Positions 1 to 5,095 of a stretch of 8,330 bases of DNA are shown piece after piece; the first letter of the stretch is position 1, and each line of letters begins with the position of its first letter. This stretch comes from an uncultured Endomicrobiia bacterium. Lineage in GTDB: Bacteria > Elusimicrobiota > Endomicrobiia > Endomicrobiales > Endomicrobiaceae. Both the position numbers and the translations under genes were made by a program. Location: assembly GCA_905236115.1 (NCBI GenBank), contig CAJOOL010000112.1, forward strand, positions 1-8,330, given 5' to 3'. The notes under the pieces were generated by a model. The model made no database searches and had not been told where the DNA came from. It saw only the letters and a list, made by a program, of their open reading frames with translations.

Positions 1-65
1 AGTGCAGGTGCAATATATGAAGATGGTATTTCTTCAGTTCCGATTTCAAGTAAAACATTGTTCAT
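1..65 (-). CDS. glyS: Glycyl-tRNA synthetase beta subunit, N-terminal fragment (gene runs off the window)
   Basis: The reverse strand starts with ATG at 65-63 and reads 21 full codons, MNNVLLEIGTEEIPSSYIAP then A, before the window ends. The LLEIGTEEIP block is the characteristic N-terminus of bacterial GlyS, the tRNA-binding and editing-type subunit that pairs with GlyQ as an alpha2beta2 enzyme charging tRNA-Gly in the cytoplasm. An AAAGGA ribosome site (reverse complement of 73-78) lies 7 nt before the ATG. It follows glyQ on the same strand, as in the usual glyQS operon, but here 440 nt of other sequence separates them. Only the extreme N-terminus is visible, so integrity of the rest cannot be judged. 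Identification rests on the motif plus the glyQ context and is strong for so short a fragment. Confidence 0.88.
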   Translation of the reverse strand, partial: MNNVLLEIGTEEIPSSYIAPA

Positions 66-91
66 TTTTTATTCCTTTCCTTTTTAAGTTT

Positions 92-122
92 GTCATCCCC
101 GAAAGTTTTTGTCGGGGATCTC
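92..122 (+). repeat. 31-bp imperfect palindrome, copy 1 (REP-like)
   Basis: The element has arms GTCATCCCCGA (92-102) and TCGGGGATCTC (112-122) around a 9-nt centre. ATCCCCGA (95-102) pairs with TCGGGGAT (112-119) as an 8-bp stem. The ends differ (GTCAT against GAGAT when read inward), which gives the element a direction. A T-run follows on the plus strand at 125-129, so it resembles a terminator there, but no plus-strand gene lies upstream. On the minus strand, which is the transcribed direction here, no U-run follows it. It lies 11 bp beyond the stop codon of the GIY-YIG gene. Confidence 0.8.
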
Positions 123-133
123 TCTTTTTATAT

Positions 134-433
134 TTACACTATTGTTAATGAATTATATAAATCGTTCCAATCTTTATTCTCTTTTTCTATCAATCTTTTT
201 TTCCAGTTTCTATTCCAAGTTTTCAACTGTTTTTCTCTTTCTATTGCAACATTAATATCATTATATATTTCGTAATACACCAATTTATTGACATTATATT
301 TTTCTGTAAATCCATTCACAACTTTTGTTTTATGTTGATAAATTCTTTTTATTAAATTATTTGTAACACCTATATAAAGAACAGTATTAATTTTGTTTGT
401 TAATATATAAACATAATAATTATATTTTTTCAT
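134..433 (-). CDS. GIY-YIG nuclease family protein (UPF0213-like), 99 aa
   Basis: This is a single-domain GIY-YIG endonuclease-like protein. The YVYIL block (residues 7-11) supplies the 'GIY' strand and LYIGVT (19-24) the 'YIG' strand. R30 in KRIYQHK sits where the family arginine is found, and E67 in AIEREKQLK is the likely metal-binding glutamate. The C-terminal W-N-x-x-W-K pattern (73-78) is also typical, and the length matches the roughly 80-100 residues of UPF0213 members. The family cuts or nicks DNA in homing, repair and mobile contexts, but the cellular role of these stand-alone proteins is unsettled. GC is near 20% in sampled lines against about 40% in adjacent glyQ, suggesting foreign origin. 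No convincing ribosome site precedes the ATG, so translation may be weak or depend on read-through from glyQ. The gene is codirectional with glyQ and glyS and flanked by two mirror-image palindromes. Confidence 0.9.
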   Translation of the reverse strand: MKKYNYYVYILTNKINTVLYIGVTNNLIKRIYQHKTKVVNGFTEKYNVNKLVYYEIYNDINVAIEREKQLKTWNRNWKKRLIEKENKDWNDLYNSLTIV

Positions 434-454
434 TTTCTGTCATTTTTTAACAAC

Positions 455-485
455 GAGATTCCCGACAGAGGCACTCGGGAATGAC
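455..485 (-). repeat. 31-bp imperfect palindrome, copy 2 (inverted relative to copy 1)
   Basis: Arms GAGATTCCCGA (455-465) and TCGGGAATGAC (475-485) surround a 9-nt centre. ATTCCCGA (458-465) pairs with TCGGGAAT (475-482). Read on the minus strand it begins GTCATTCCCGA and ends TCGGGAATCTC, so it matches copy 1 in length, arm length, loop length and asymmetric ends. The stems carry a compensating C-G to T-A change (CCCCGA/TCGGGG against TCCCGA/TCGGGA). It lies 21 bp upstream of the GIY-YIG start and 20 bp downstream of glyQ. No U-run follows it on the minus strand, so it is probably not an efficient glyQ terminator. Confidence 0.8.
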
Positions 486-505
486 AAATATGGCTATTAA
501 TCAAA

Positions 506-1351
506 TCACTTCGTGAATTGTTTCATATATCCTTCGGCGACCATTTTCGCCAAAGTTCTAACTCGCAAAACATAACTTACTCTTTCGGAAACCGAAATGG
601 CACTTCTTGCGTCAAGCAAATTAAACAAATGAGAACATTTCATAACCGCATCATAGGCAGGAAGAACCAACCCTTGTTCAACGAGCTTTTTTGCTTCGGC
701 TTCCCAATCGTTAAAATGCTGCAACAACATTTTGGTATCTGCAACTTCAAAATTATATTTAGACCACTGCCTTTCGTCTTCCAAATGAACATCACCGTAA
801 GTGACATCGTCCGTCCACATCAAATCATAAACGGAATCTTTCTTCTGAGAATACATTGCCAGCCTTTCAAGACCATAAGTAATTTCTGCAGATATGGGGT
901 TTAGCTCTATTCCGCCGACCTGCTGAAAATATGTAAACTGTGTCGCTTCCATACCGTCTATCCATACTTCCCAGCCAAGCCCCCAAGCACCAAGGGTAGG
1001 AGACTCCCAGTCGTCTTCAACAAACCTTATATCGTGCTCTTTCGGATCAAGCCCGATAGCTTTTAAACTGTTCAAATACAACTGCTGAACGTTTTCCGGT
1101 GCAGGCTTTAATATAACCTGAAACTGATAATAATGCTGTAATCTGTTGGGATTTTCTCCGTATCTTCCGTCGGTAGGTCTTCTGGACGGTTCCACATAAG
1201 CAACTTTCCACGGGTTAGGCCCGAGACATCTTAAAAATGTGGCAGGGTTAAAAGTTCCGGCACCCTTTTCCAAATCGTAAGGCTGCCAAATTAAACAACC
1301 CTCTTTAGCCCAATACTTATGCAGTCTCATAATAATTTCTTGAAAGTTCAT
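506..1351 (-). CDS. glyQ: Glycyl-tRNA synthetase alpha subunit
   Basis: GlyQ is the catalytic alpha subunit of the bacterial alpha2beta2 class II glycyl-tRNA synthetase, which activates glycine with ATP and, together with GlyS, charges tRNA-Gly in the cytoplasm. The 281-residue product is near full length (the family is usually about 290-300). It has the family N-terminus [17 protein letters not shown] (3-19), [19 protein letters not shown] (23-41), the near-invariant stretch [20 protein letters not shown] (57-76), [19 protein letters not shown] (112-130), and GLER (160-163) as the class II motif 3 region. A GAGGAG ribosome site (reverse complement of 1357-1362) lies 5 nt before the ATG and fixes the start. 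The stop is TGA. Its natural partner glyS lies downstream, separated by the GIY-YIG cassette. No T-box or other long leader precedes it, because the promoter is only about 45 nt upstream. Confidence 0.98.
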   Translation of the reverse strand: MNFQEIIMRLHKYWAKEGCLIWQPYDLEKGAGTFNPATFLRCLGPNPWKVAYVEPSRRPTDGRYGENPNRLQHYYQFQVILKPAPENVQQLYLNSLKAIGLDPKEHDIRFVEDDWESPTLGAWGLGWEVWIDGMEATQFTYFQQVGGIELNPISAEITYGLERLAMYSQKKDSVYDLMWTDDVTYGDVHLEDERQWSKYNFEVADTKMLLQHFNDWEAEAKKLVEQGLVLPAYDAVMKCSHLFNLLDARSAISVSERVSYVLRVRTLAKMVAEGYMKQFTK

Positions 1352-1393
1352 TTTTGCTCCTCGGAATAATTCATAAAATAAAATAATTTCGGT

Positions 1394-1422
1394 ATTATAC
1401 CATTTTTGGGAAAAGAGGTAAA
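1394..1422 (-). promoter_or_regulatory. Probable sigma70-type promoter of the glyQ operon
   Basis: On the minus strand TATAAT (1399-1394) is preceded by TGG, forming an extended -10 (TGGTATAAT). TTTACC (1422-1417) lies 17 nt upstream as a fair -35. The start of transcription would fall near 1387, giving a leader of about 36 nt to the glyQ ATG. The -35 also forms one half of an inverted repeat with TTTACC at 1444-1449. Confidence 0.7.
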
Positions 1423-1468
1423 GAAACGGCGGGTGACGGGGGTTTTACCAAATTTTTACATTTTCTCA

Positions 1469-1497
1469 TTGAAAAAAAATGAATTTAATGTTATAAT
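1469..1497 (+). promoter_or_regulatory. Probable sigma70-type promoter for the 1671-2447 gene
   Basis: TTGAAA (1469-1474), a 17-nt spacer and a consensus TATAAT (1492-1497) form a near-perfect promoter. Transcription would begin near 1504, inside the AGTTGAAN octamer array that starts at 1501. The resulting 5' leader is about 167 nt. The glyQ promoter lies back to back with it, about 50 bp away. Confidence 0.78.
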
Positions 1498-1670
1498 ATG
1501 AGTTGAAGAGTTGAATAGTTGAAAGGTTGAAGAGCTGAGAACGGCGGTCGGGTGATTAGAGGAGCAGAGGAAAGAGAATAAGAAGAGCCGGGAATGAGAG
1601 AGAAACCGTTTAAAAGTTGGGCGGTTGAAATAGCGGTCGGACAGAATATTAAAGGAGGAGAAAATAAATC
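1498..1670 (+). other. Long purine-rich 5' leader (gene-free interval 1352-1670)
   Basis: The 319-nt interval between glyQ and the next gene holds the two divergent promoters, the octamer array and this leader. From about 1500 to 1605 the plus strand is dominated by A and G with very few C residues, so it can form little stable structure. GCGGTCGG occurs twice (1544-1551 and 1633-1640). AACCG (1604-1608) can pair with CGGTT (1622-1626) in a weak hairpin. AAGGAGG (1652-1658) is the ribosome site of the following gene. No RNA gene, known riboswitch or sizeable ORF is recognisable. Confidence 0.5.
1501..1540 (+). repeat. Tandem octamer repeat, five units of AGTTGAAN
   Basis: Five consecutive 8-nt units read AGTTGAAG, AGTTGAAT, AGTTGAAA, GGTTGAAG and AGCTGAGA, the last degenerate. 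They start 3 nt after the -10 hexamer and so include the predicted transcription start. GGTTGAAA recurs at 1623-1630 in the same leader. Two more units lie at 4314-4329, after another promoter. The eight-base period rules out a coding repeat. Confidence 0.75.
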
Positions 1671-2447
1671 ATGGCATCAAAAAACACCAAATGGATTGTG
1701 TTTGGCAGTGTAGTTTTAGTCTTGGCAATTTTAATACTGGCAGGTCCCGTTATGGTAAAAAAATATATGAGAGCAAAGTGGGAGAATGCACCTCATTATA
1801 AGACATCAAATCTTTTAATGAATGTTTCGGGTAAGTTGGCTGTTTCGGAAAAAAATGAAGTTTATATTCAGAGCGATAACGATTTGTATTATGTTCTTGA
1901 AGAATTGACGCAGGATGTTACCGATAAAGCCGGTGAACGTTGCAGCGTTATAGGTAAATTCAGAGAAGCCAAAAACGGCGAAACTGTGGCAGGTAATCCG
2001 GTTCGTCTGTTTATCGGTGTGCAGAAACTGGTATTTCCGGAGTCGGAAAGTGTTGTAAATAATGTTGAAGAAAATACAAATGTCAGCGAAAGTACGAAAA
2101 TTTCAGCCGAAGAAAAAGCCGCAAAAAAGGCAAGATTAAGAGTGGAAGCCAATACCAGACTGAACAAACCCGTTTTGTTTGATGTGATAAAGGGCAGTGT
2201 ATCTTCAGCCGTAAGAAAGGATAAAGACGGTAACGAATATACGGCGTTTATATTGAAAGACGAATTCGGCGACAGCTATATGCTGTATAAAAAAGGCAAA
2301 GATTTGTCTTCTTTGGAAGGGAAAAACGTTATTGTTCTGGGAAGAGAGATTCTGCCTCCGTCCAATATGCTGTTGGTGGTAGACGAAACCACCTTTGATA
2401 TATATGAAAATGAAGTTTATGATACGGAATATAATAAGCTGATGTAA
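1671..2447 (+). CDS. Membrane-anchored protein with two similar beta-rich (possibly OB-like) halves, 258 aa
   Basis: I do not recognise the family. Residues 8-29 form a hydrophobic N-terminal anchor (WIVFGSVVLVLAILILAGPV) without a clear signal-peptidase site, so the rest probably faces the periplasm. Two soluble regions follow, about 48-121 and 167-244, joined by a charged linker rich in Glu, Asn, Ser and Lys (123-163). Both are predicted beta-rich and share a layout. In the first, LYYVLEELTQDVT leads to GERCSVIGKF (88-97) and then RLFIGVQKLVF. In the second, SYMLYKKGKDLSS leads to GKNVIVLGRE (217-226) and then MLLVVDETTFDI. This suggests duplication of a small OB-like barrel. AAGGAGG at 1652-1658 precedes the ATG, and an in-frame TAA at 1665-1667 excludes an earlier start. 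It has its own promoter and terminator, so it is probably monocistronic. Confidence 0.85.
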   Translation: MASKNTKWIVFGSVVLVLAILILAGPVMVKKYMRAKWENAPHYKTSNLLMNVSGKLAVSEKNEVYIQSDNDLYYVLEELTQDVTDKAGERCSVIGKFREAKNGETVAGNPVRLFIGVQKLVFPESESVVNNVEENTNVSESTKISAEEKAAKKARLRVEANTRLNKPVLFDVIKGSVSSAVRKDKDGNEYTAFILKDEFGDSYMLYKKGKDLSSLEGKNVIVLGREILPPSNMLLVVDETTFDIYENEVYDTEYNKLM

Positions 2448-2468
2448 AAATACTTTTTACATTTTTTT
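2442..2468 (+). terminator. AT-rich hairpin terminator overlapping the stop codon
   Basis: ATGTAAAAA (2442-2450) and TTTTTACAT (2454-2462) form a perfect 9-bp stem around a TAC loop. The T-run 2462-2468 begins inside the stem and continues past it. The stem starts within the last codon of the upstream gene. Its low GC makes it weaker than a classic intrinsic terminator, but its geometry and position fit. Confidence 0.55.
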
Positions 2469-2500
2469 CACAAATTTTACTACTTAATTTCAGATTTATT

Positions 2501-2509
2501 TGCTATAAT
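2501..2509 (+). promoter_or_regulatory. Extended -10 promoter for the 2548-4248 gene
   Basis: TGC followed by a consensus TATAAT (2504-2509) is an extended -10 element, which explains the lack of a good -35 hexamer at the right distance (TACTTA at 2481-2486 is poor). The start of transcription would be near 2516, leaving a leader of about 32 nt that contains the AAGGAG ribosome site at 2535-2540. Confidence 0.6.
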
Positions 2510-2547
2510 TACTATAAGGATAAGAGGGTCGGAAAAGGAGTAGTTTT

Positions 2548-4248
2548 ATGAAAAAAATGGGTGCGGTAATAATATCATTTTCGTTTTTAATGACAGGTAA
2601 TATTCAAGCAGCTCTGTTTGAAGCTCCGAATCCGTATTCTTTCGGTCCTCAAGGCAGGGCTGTTTCGGATTTAAGAGATTTTGCAAAGCCTAAACAATCT
2701 GTAAGCATTTTGCCGAACAGACCGGTGGCAGCGACGGATTCTTCCGGAAACAGAGTATATTATACGCCCGACGGGAAAATGACGCTTTCCATAGGGAAAG
2801 ACGGTTCTATGAATTTTTCCGTAGGCGGGGTAACAAAAAGTAAAAGTTCCGACGGTGAGATAAAAAGCATTACGAGAACCATCCAGGGAAGCGGTTTAAG
2901 ACAGGTAACAAGAGACGAGAAAGACCGTGTTACCGGATACAGGGAGCTGAATGCTTCCGGCAAGACGGCTGCAACGTATGATAAAGATAATAATTTGACG
3001 TCTACATATCATTACAAGGCTCAAGGTGCCAAGCTGGATTATGTGCAGAATGAAATGACCGGCGGAAGGACCTACTATGACGAATATCAAAGAGCAATGT
3101 ATGAGACGGATTTTGACGGGTATATACTGAAAACTTATCAATATGAAGATATTTCTTACGAGACAAACGGCGGTGAGCAGGACAGAAAATCTTTAAACAG
3201 GGTAAAAGCCGAAAGTAACGGCGGTGCAAACAACGGCCTTTTAGTATCTACAAGGGATTACAGCTATAAAATAGACGTTACCGACAACGGTTCGGTAGCG
3301 GCAAGTTCCGTTTATACGACTACATATTACGACAGGCAGGGTTCGCCGGTATATGTAAAAGATCCTAACGGTATAATAACTACCGAGTATCATTACAGAA
3401 ATGACATAGGTGCCAATAAAGTTCTGGATTATGTTCAGGATAATCTGACAAAAACAAAGACTTACTTCAAAGAAAACGGTGAAAAAGATTATGTGATTAA
3501 TGATATGGATGTGGTGGTTACAAGATTTTTTGACGGATACAGCGTTAATTATCTGACGGGTTCGGATTCTCTGGATGATAAAAATTTCAGCTCTACGGAA
3601 GTTACGGAGCTGGATATAGACGGAAAGGCTCTGTATACAACGCTGAAAAAAGTGGAATATAACTCCGACGGAAGCATAGACAGAGTAATGGAAGACGAAA
3701 ATACCGTTCTTGAAAAGTATTTTTATAAGAATGTTGACGGAAACAAAGTAATAGATTATGTGGTAAATTATAAAAATTCCGAGTTCGGTAATATCAGAAC
3801 GTATCTGTGGTATGACGACGAAAACAGACCGATGTATCTGACGAGTGACGAGAACAAACCGACGGATGACACGGCGGCGAATATTTTGCAGGATTTCAGC
3901 TGGAACGGAAATACGCTGGTATACACGTTTGACAGAACAAGCAACAATACGAAGTGGTATAACTCCGATAAACAGTGGGTGTATGAGACTTTTAACGAAA
4001 GGATAATTTCCAAAAACATTTACAACAGGGGCAAGCTGGTTGCCAAATGGGAGCCGGGGACGAAAGAAGCCACCATATACACCAATGAAAGAGCGTGGAT
4101 TAAGCTGAAGCTGGAAAAAGAGCCGACGGCTCAAGGGGTAGATTCTCTGCTGGCAAATGCCGCAGCGATAAATGACGAGATTAACAATCACGGTGACGGA
4201 AGCGTGCTGAACGGAATTTTGGTGAAGTACGGCCTGCTGGAAATGTAA
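2548..4248 (+). CDS. Secreted protein with divergent YD-like repeats, 566 aa
   Basis: The product starts with a typical signal peptide (MKK, hydrophobic core 5-17, likely signal peptidase I cut after A21 in NIQA/ALFE), so it is exported. The mature part is rich in Tyr, Asp, Asn and Gly, with YD/Rhs-like turns such as YYTPDG, YDKDNNL and YYDRQG. Three larger modules share an aromatic Y-x-Y, then an (L/I)DYV core, then a T-Y aromatic strand: YHY 154-156 with LDYVQ 163-167; YHY 281-283 with LDYVQ 293-297; YFY 391-393 with IDYVV 402-406. Such repeats usually build extended beta structures on the surface of cells or toxins. No toxin tip, self-cleavage domain or RHS core box is visible, and the C-terminus (about 525-566) looks helical. 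AAGGAG lies 7 nt before the ATG. Function is unknown; adhesion or envelope structure is conceivable. Confidence 0.87.
   Translation: MKKMGAVIISFSFLMTGNIQAALFEAPNPYSFGPQGRAVSDLRDFAKPKQSVSILPNRPVAATDSSGNRVYYTPDGKMTLSIGKDGSMNFSVGGVTKSKSSDGEIKSITRTIQGSGLRQVTRDEKDRVTGYRELNASGKTAATYDKDNNLTSTYHYKAQGAKLDYVQNEMTGGRTYYDEYQRAMYETDFDGYILKTYQYEDISYETNGGEQDRKSLNRVKAESNGGANNGLLVSTRDYSYKIDVTDNGSVAASSVYTTTYYDRQGSPVYVKDPNGIITTEYHYRNDIGANKVLDYVQDNLTKTKTYFKENGEKDYVINDMDVVVTRFFDGYSVNYLTGSDSLDDKNFSSTEVTELDIDGKALYTTLKKVEYNSDGSIDRVMEDENTVLEKYFYKNVDGNKVIDYVVNYKNSEFGNIRTYLWYDDENRPMYLTSDENKPTDDTAANILQDFSWNGNTLVYTFDRTSNNTKWYNSDKQWVYETFNERIISKNIYNRGKLVAKWEPGTKEATIYTNERAWIKLKLEKEPTAQGVDSLLANAAAINDEINNHGDGSVLNGILVKYGLLEM
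3007..3819 (+). repeat. Three-copy protein repeat (Y-x-Y ... DYV ... TY module)
   Basis: The conserved cores lie at residues 154-179, 281-307 and 391-424 of the secreted protein (3007-3084, 3388-3468 and 3718-3819). Spacings are 127 and 110 residues. The shared pattern is Y-(H/F)-Y-(K/R), a short Gly- or Asn-containing turn, K-(L/V)-(L/I)-D-Y-V, and then a Thr-Tyr strand. The copies have diverged at DNA level, so the duplication is old. Confidence 0.65.
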
Positions 4249-4276
4249 AAATATTGAAAAAAAAGTAAAAAAAGTA

Positions 4277-4305
4277 TTGACGAACGGAAGAATTAAAGGT
4301 ATACT
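4277..4305 (+). promoter_or_regulatory. Probable sigma70-type promoter for the 4379-8330 genes
   Basis: TTGACG (4277-4282), a 17-nt spacer and TATACT (4300-4305) make a good promoter. A consensus TATAAT at 4307-4312 is spaced 24 nt from the same -35 and could act as an alternative -10 without one. The start of transcription falls near 4312, directly before two octamer repeats. No hairpin terminator separates the 2548-4248 gene from this promoter, so some read-through is possible. Confidence 0.7.
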
Positions 4306-4313
4306 TTATAATA

Positions 4314-4329
4314 GGTTGAAAAGTTGAAG
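4314..4329 (+). repeat. Two further octamer units (GGTTGAAA, AGTTGAAG)
   Basis: These match the 1501-1540 array and, as there, begin within 10 nt after the -10 element. A GC-richer purine segment ending in GGGTGAAG follows at 4341-4353, comparable to the GGGTGA at 1550-1555 after the first array. Confidence 0.6.
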
Positions 4330-4378
4330 AACGACAATGACGGTGGGGTGAAGATGTAAGATATAAATAACAAAAAAA

Positions 4379-5041
4379 ATGAACGGTTTAATTAATATTA
4401 CCAACTTAAGAAATGCTTTGGTATGCAGGCTGACGGCTTGCGTATTGAGCTTTTTTATCGTTATAAGTTCGTTCGGCGTGGTTAAGAGCGGAACGGAAAT
4501 ATCTCTGCTGGAAACGGCGAAAATTTCGGCAGAAACCTTGATGGCACAGTTCTTCTATATTTCAATGCTGCCGGTAAATGTAATTTCCAAAATTTTTGTT
4601 GAGAGTGAAACAGCCGAAAATGCGGTACCCATAATACCGGTTAAAAACGATAAAAATAAAGCCAAAGAAGAAAATGCGGCAAAGGCATCTTACGGGTATT
4701 CCATAATTCCCGATACGGTAAATTTGACACAGTTTACAAAGAGAGTTTGGACTACCGGATTTGGCCCGGATAAAGCTAAAAGAACTAATATTTCGGCATT
4801 TTTGAGCGAGAAATTCAGCAAATTTAAAGTGCTGACGGTAAACTTTGCAACGGTATCGGATGTGATAGCGGTATTAATGTTGGCAAAGCTGCTGGCCGGA
4901 AGAAATATCGGTGCAGACGGCGATGATGACTGCCGGACGTATGCAGAAAAATACGGTGCGGACGGTATAAACGTAAAAAGTACCATAAAAAATATAAAAA
5001 ATAACATAAAAATGAAAGTAATATATTTGCTCGGCGTGTAA
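4379..5041 (+). CDS. Unknown membrane protein, 220 aa
   Basis: I do not recognise the family. A hydrophobic segment at 17-35 (RLTACVLSFFIVISSFGVV) is either an uncleaved signal anchor or a long signal peptide. Moderately hydrophobic stretches follow at 54-73 and 155-173. Between them lies a charged, Lys- and Glu-rich linker (88-103) and a segment with aromatic residues (PDTVNLTQFTKRVWTTGFGP, 111-130). The C-terminus is basic (KSTIKNIKNNIKMK, about 200-213). The ATG has no good ribosome site in front of it, only A-rich sequence, and an in-frame TAA at 4364-4366 excludes an earlier start. The next gene starts 54 nt downstream on the same strand with no promoter seen between, so the two are probably cotranscribed and may act together at the membrane. 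The start codon is less certain than the frame. Confidence 0.72.
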   Translation: MNGLINITNLRNALVCRLTACVLSFFIVISSFGVVKSGTEISLLETAKISAETLMAQFFYISMLPVNVISKIFVESETAENAVPIIPVKNDKNKAKEENAAKASYGYSIIPDTVNLTQFTKRVWTTGFGPDKAKRTNISAFLSEKFSKFKVLTVNFATVSDVIAVLMLAKLLAGRNIGADGDDDCRTYAEKYGADGINVKSTIKNIKNNIKMKVIYLLGV

Positions 5042-5055
5042 AACACTGCCCGGGC

Positions 5056-5083
5056 TGTTTTTGTGTGTGGGAGCACAAAAACA
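5056..5083 (+). promoter_or_regulatory. Intergenic hairpin directly upstream of the large gene's ribosome site
   Basis: TGTTTTTGTG (5056-5065) and CACAAAAACA (5074-5083) form a perfect 10-bp stem with an 8-nt loop. Its 3' foot ends where the AAGGAG ribosome site (5083-5088) begins. The 5' arm can instead pair with AAAACA at 5040-5045 through the GCCCGGGC palindrome (5048-5055), so two mutually exclusive folds are possible. This may tune expression of the large gene or stabilise its mRNA. Confidence 0.45.
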
Positions 5084-5095
5084 AGGAGATAAAAT

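Larger units (their letters stand above)
89..488 (-). mobile_element. Candidate 400-bp cassette: GIY-YIG gene between inverted palindromic repeats
   Basis: The outer ends are TTTGTCAT (89-96) and ATGACAAA (481-488), a perfect 8-bp terminal inverted match lying in the outer arms of the two palindromes. Everything between them is the GIY-YIG gene plus short AT-rich spacers. Removing 89-488 would leave 40 nt between the glyQ stop and the glyS start, a normal operon gap that still contains the glyS ribosome site. That makes insertion into an existing glyQS operon the simplest reading. No target-site duplication is visible: AAG precedes the unit and TAT follows it. Mobility is inferred, not seen, and there is no transposase. 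Two REP-like repeats could also have settled independently on either side of the gene. Confidence 0.5.

Noticed and set aside
92..130. Palindrome plus T-run as an intrinsic terminator.
   Set aside because: The T-run is on the plus strand, where no upstream gene exists. In the transcribed minus direction no U-run follows, so it is listed as a repeat instead.
90..275. Short plus-strand frame rich in Phe, Ser and Leu opposite the GIY-YIG gene.
   Set aside because: It is antisense to a gene with clear family motifs, overlaps the palindrome, and has no ribosome site.
518..904. 128-codon plus-strand frame opposite glyQ.
   Set aside because: glyQ is certain on the other strand and the antisense product resembles nothing recognisable.
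1352..1670. T-box or glycine riboswitch between glyQ and the divergent gene.
   Set aside because: The glyQ leader is only about 36 nt. The other leader is purine-rich without the conserved motifs of either RNA class.
3241..4191. 316-codon minus-strand frame opposite the YD-like repeat gene.
   Set aside because: Its product is an Ile/Phe/Arg/Val-rich shadow. The plus-strand gene has a signal peptide, ribosome site, promoter and protein repeats.
4354..4359. ATG directly followed by TAA upstream of the 220-aa gene, a possible start-stop regulatory element.
   Set aside because: The preceding ribosome-site match is poor, and a six-base match is expected by chance in such AT-rich DNA.
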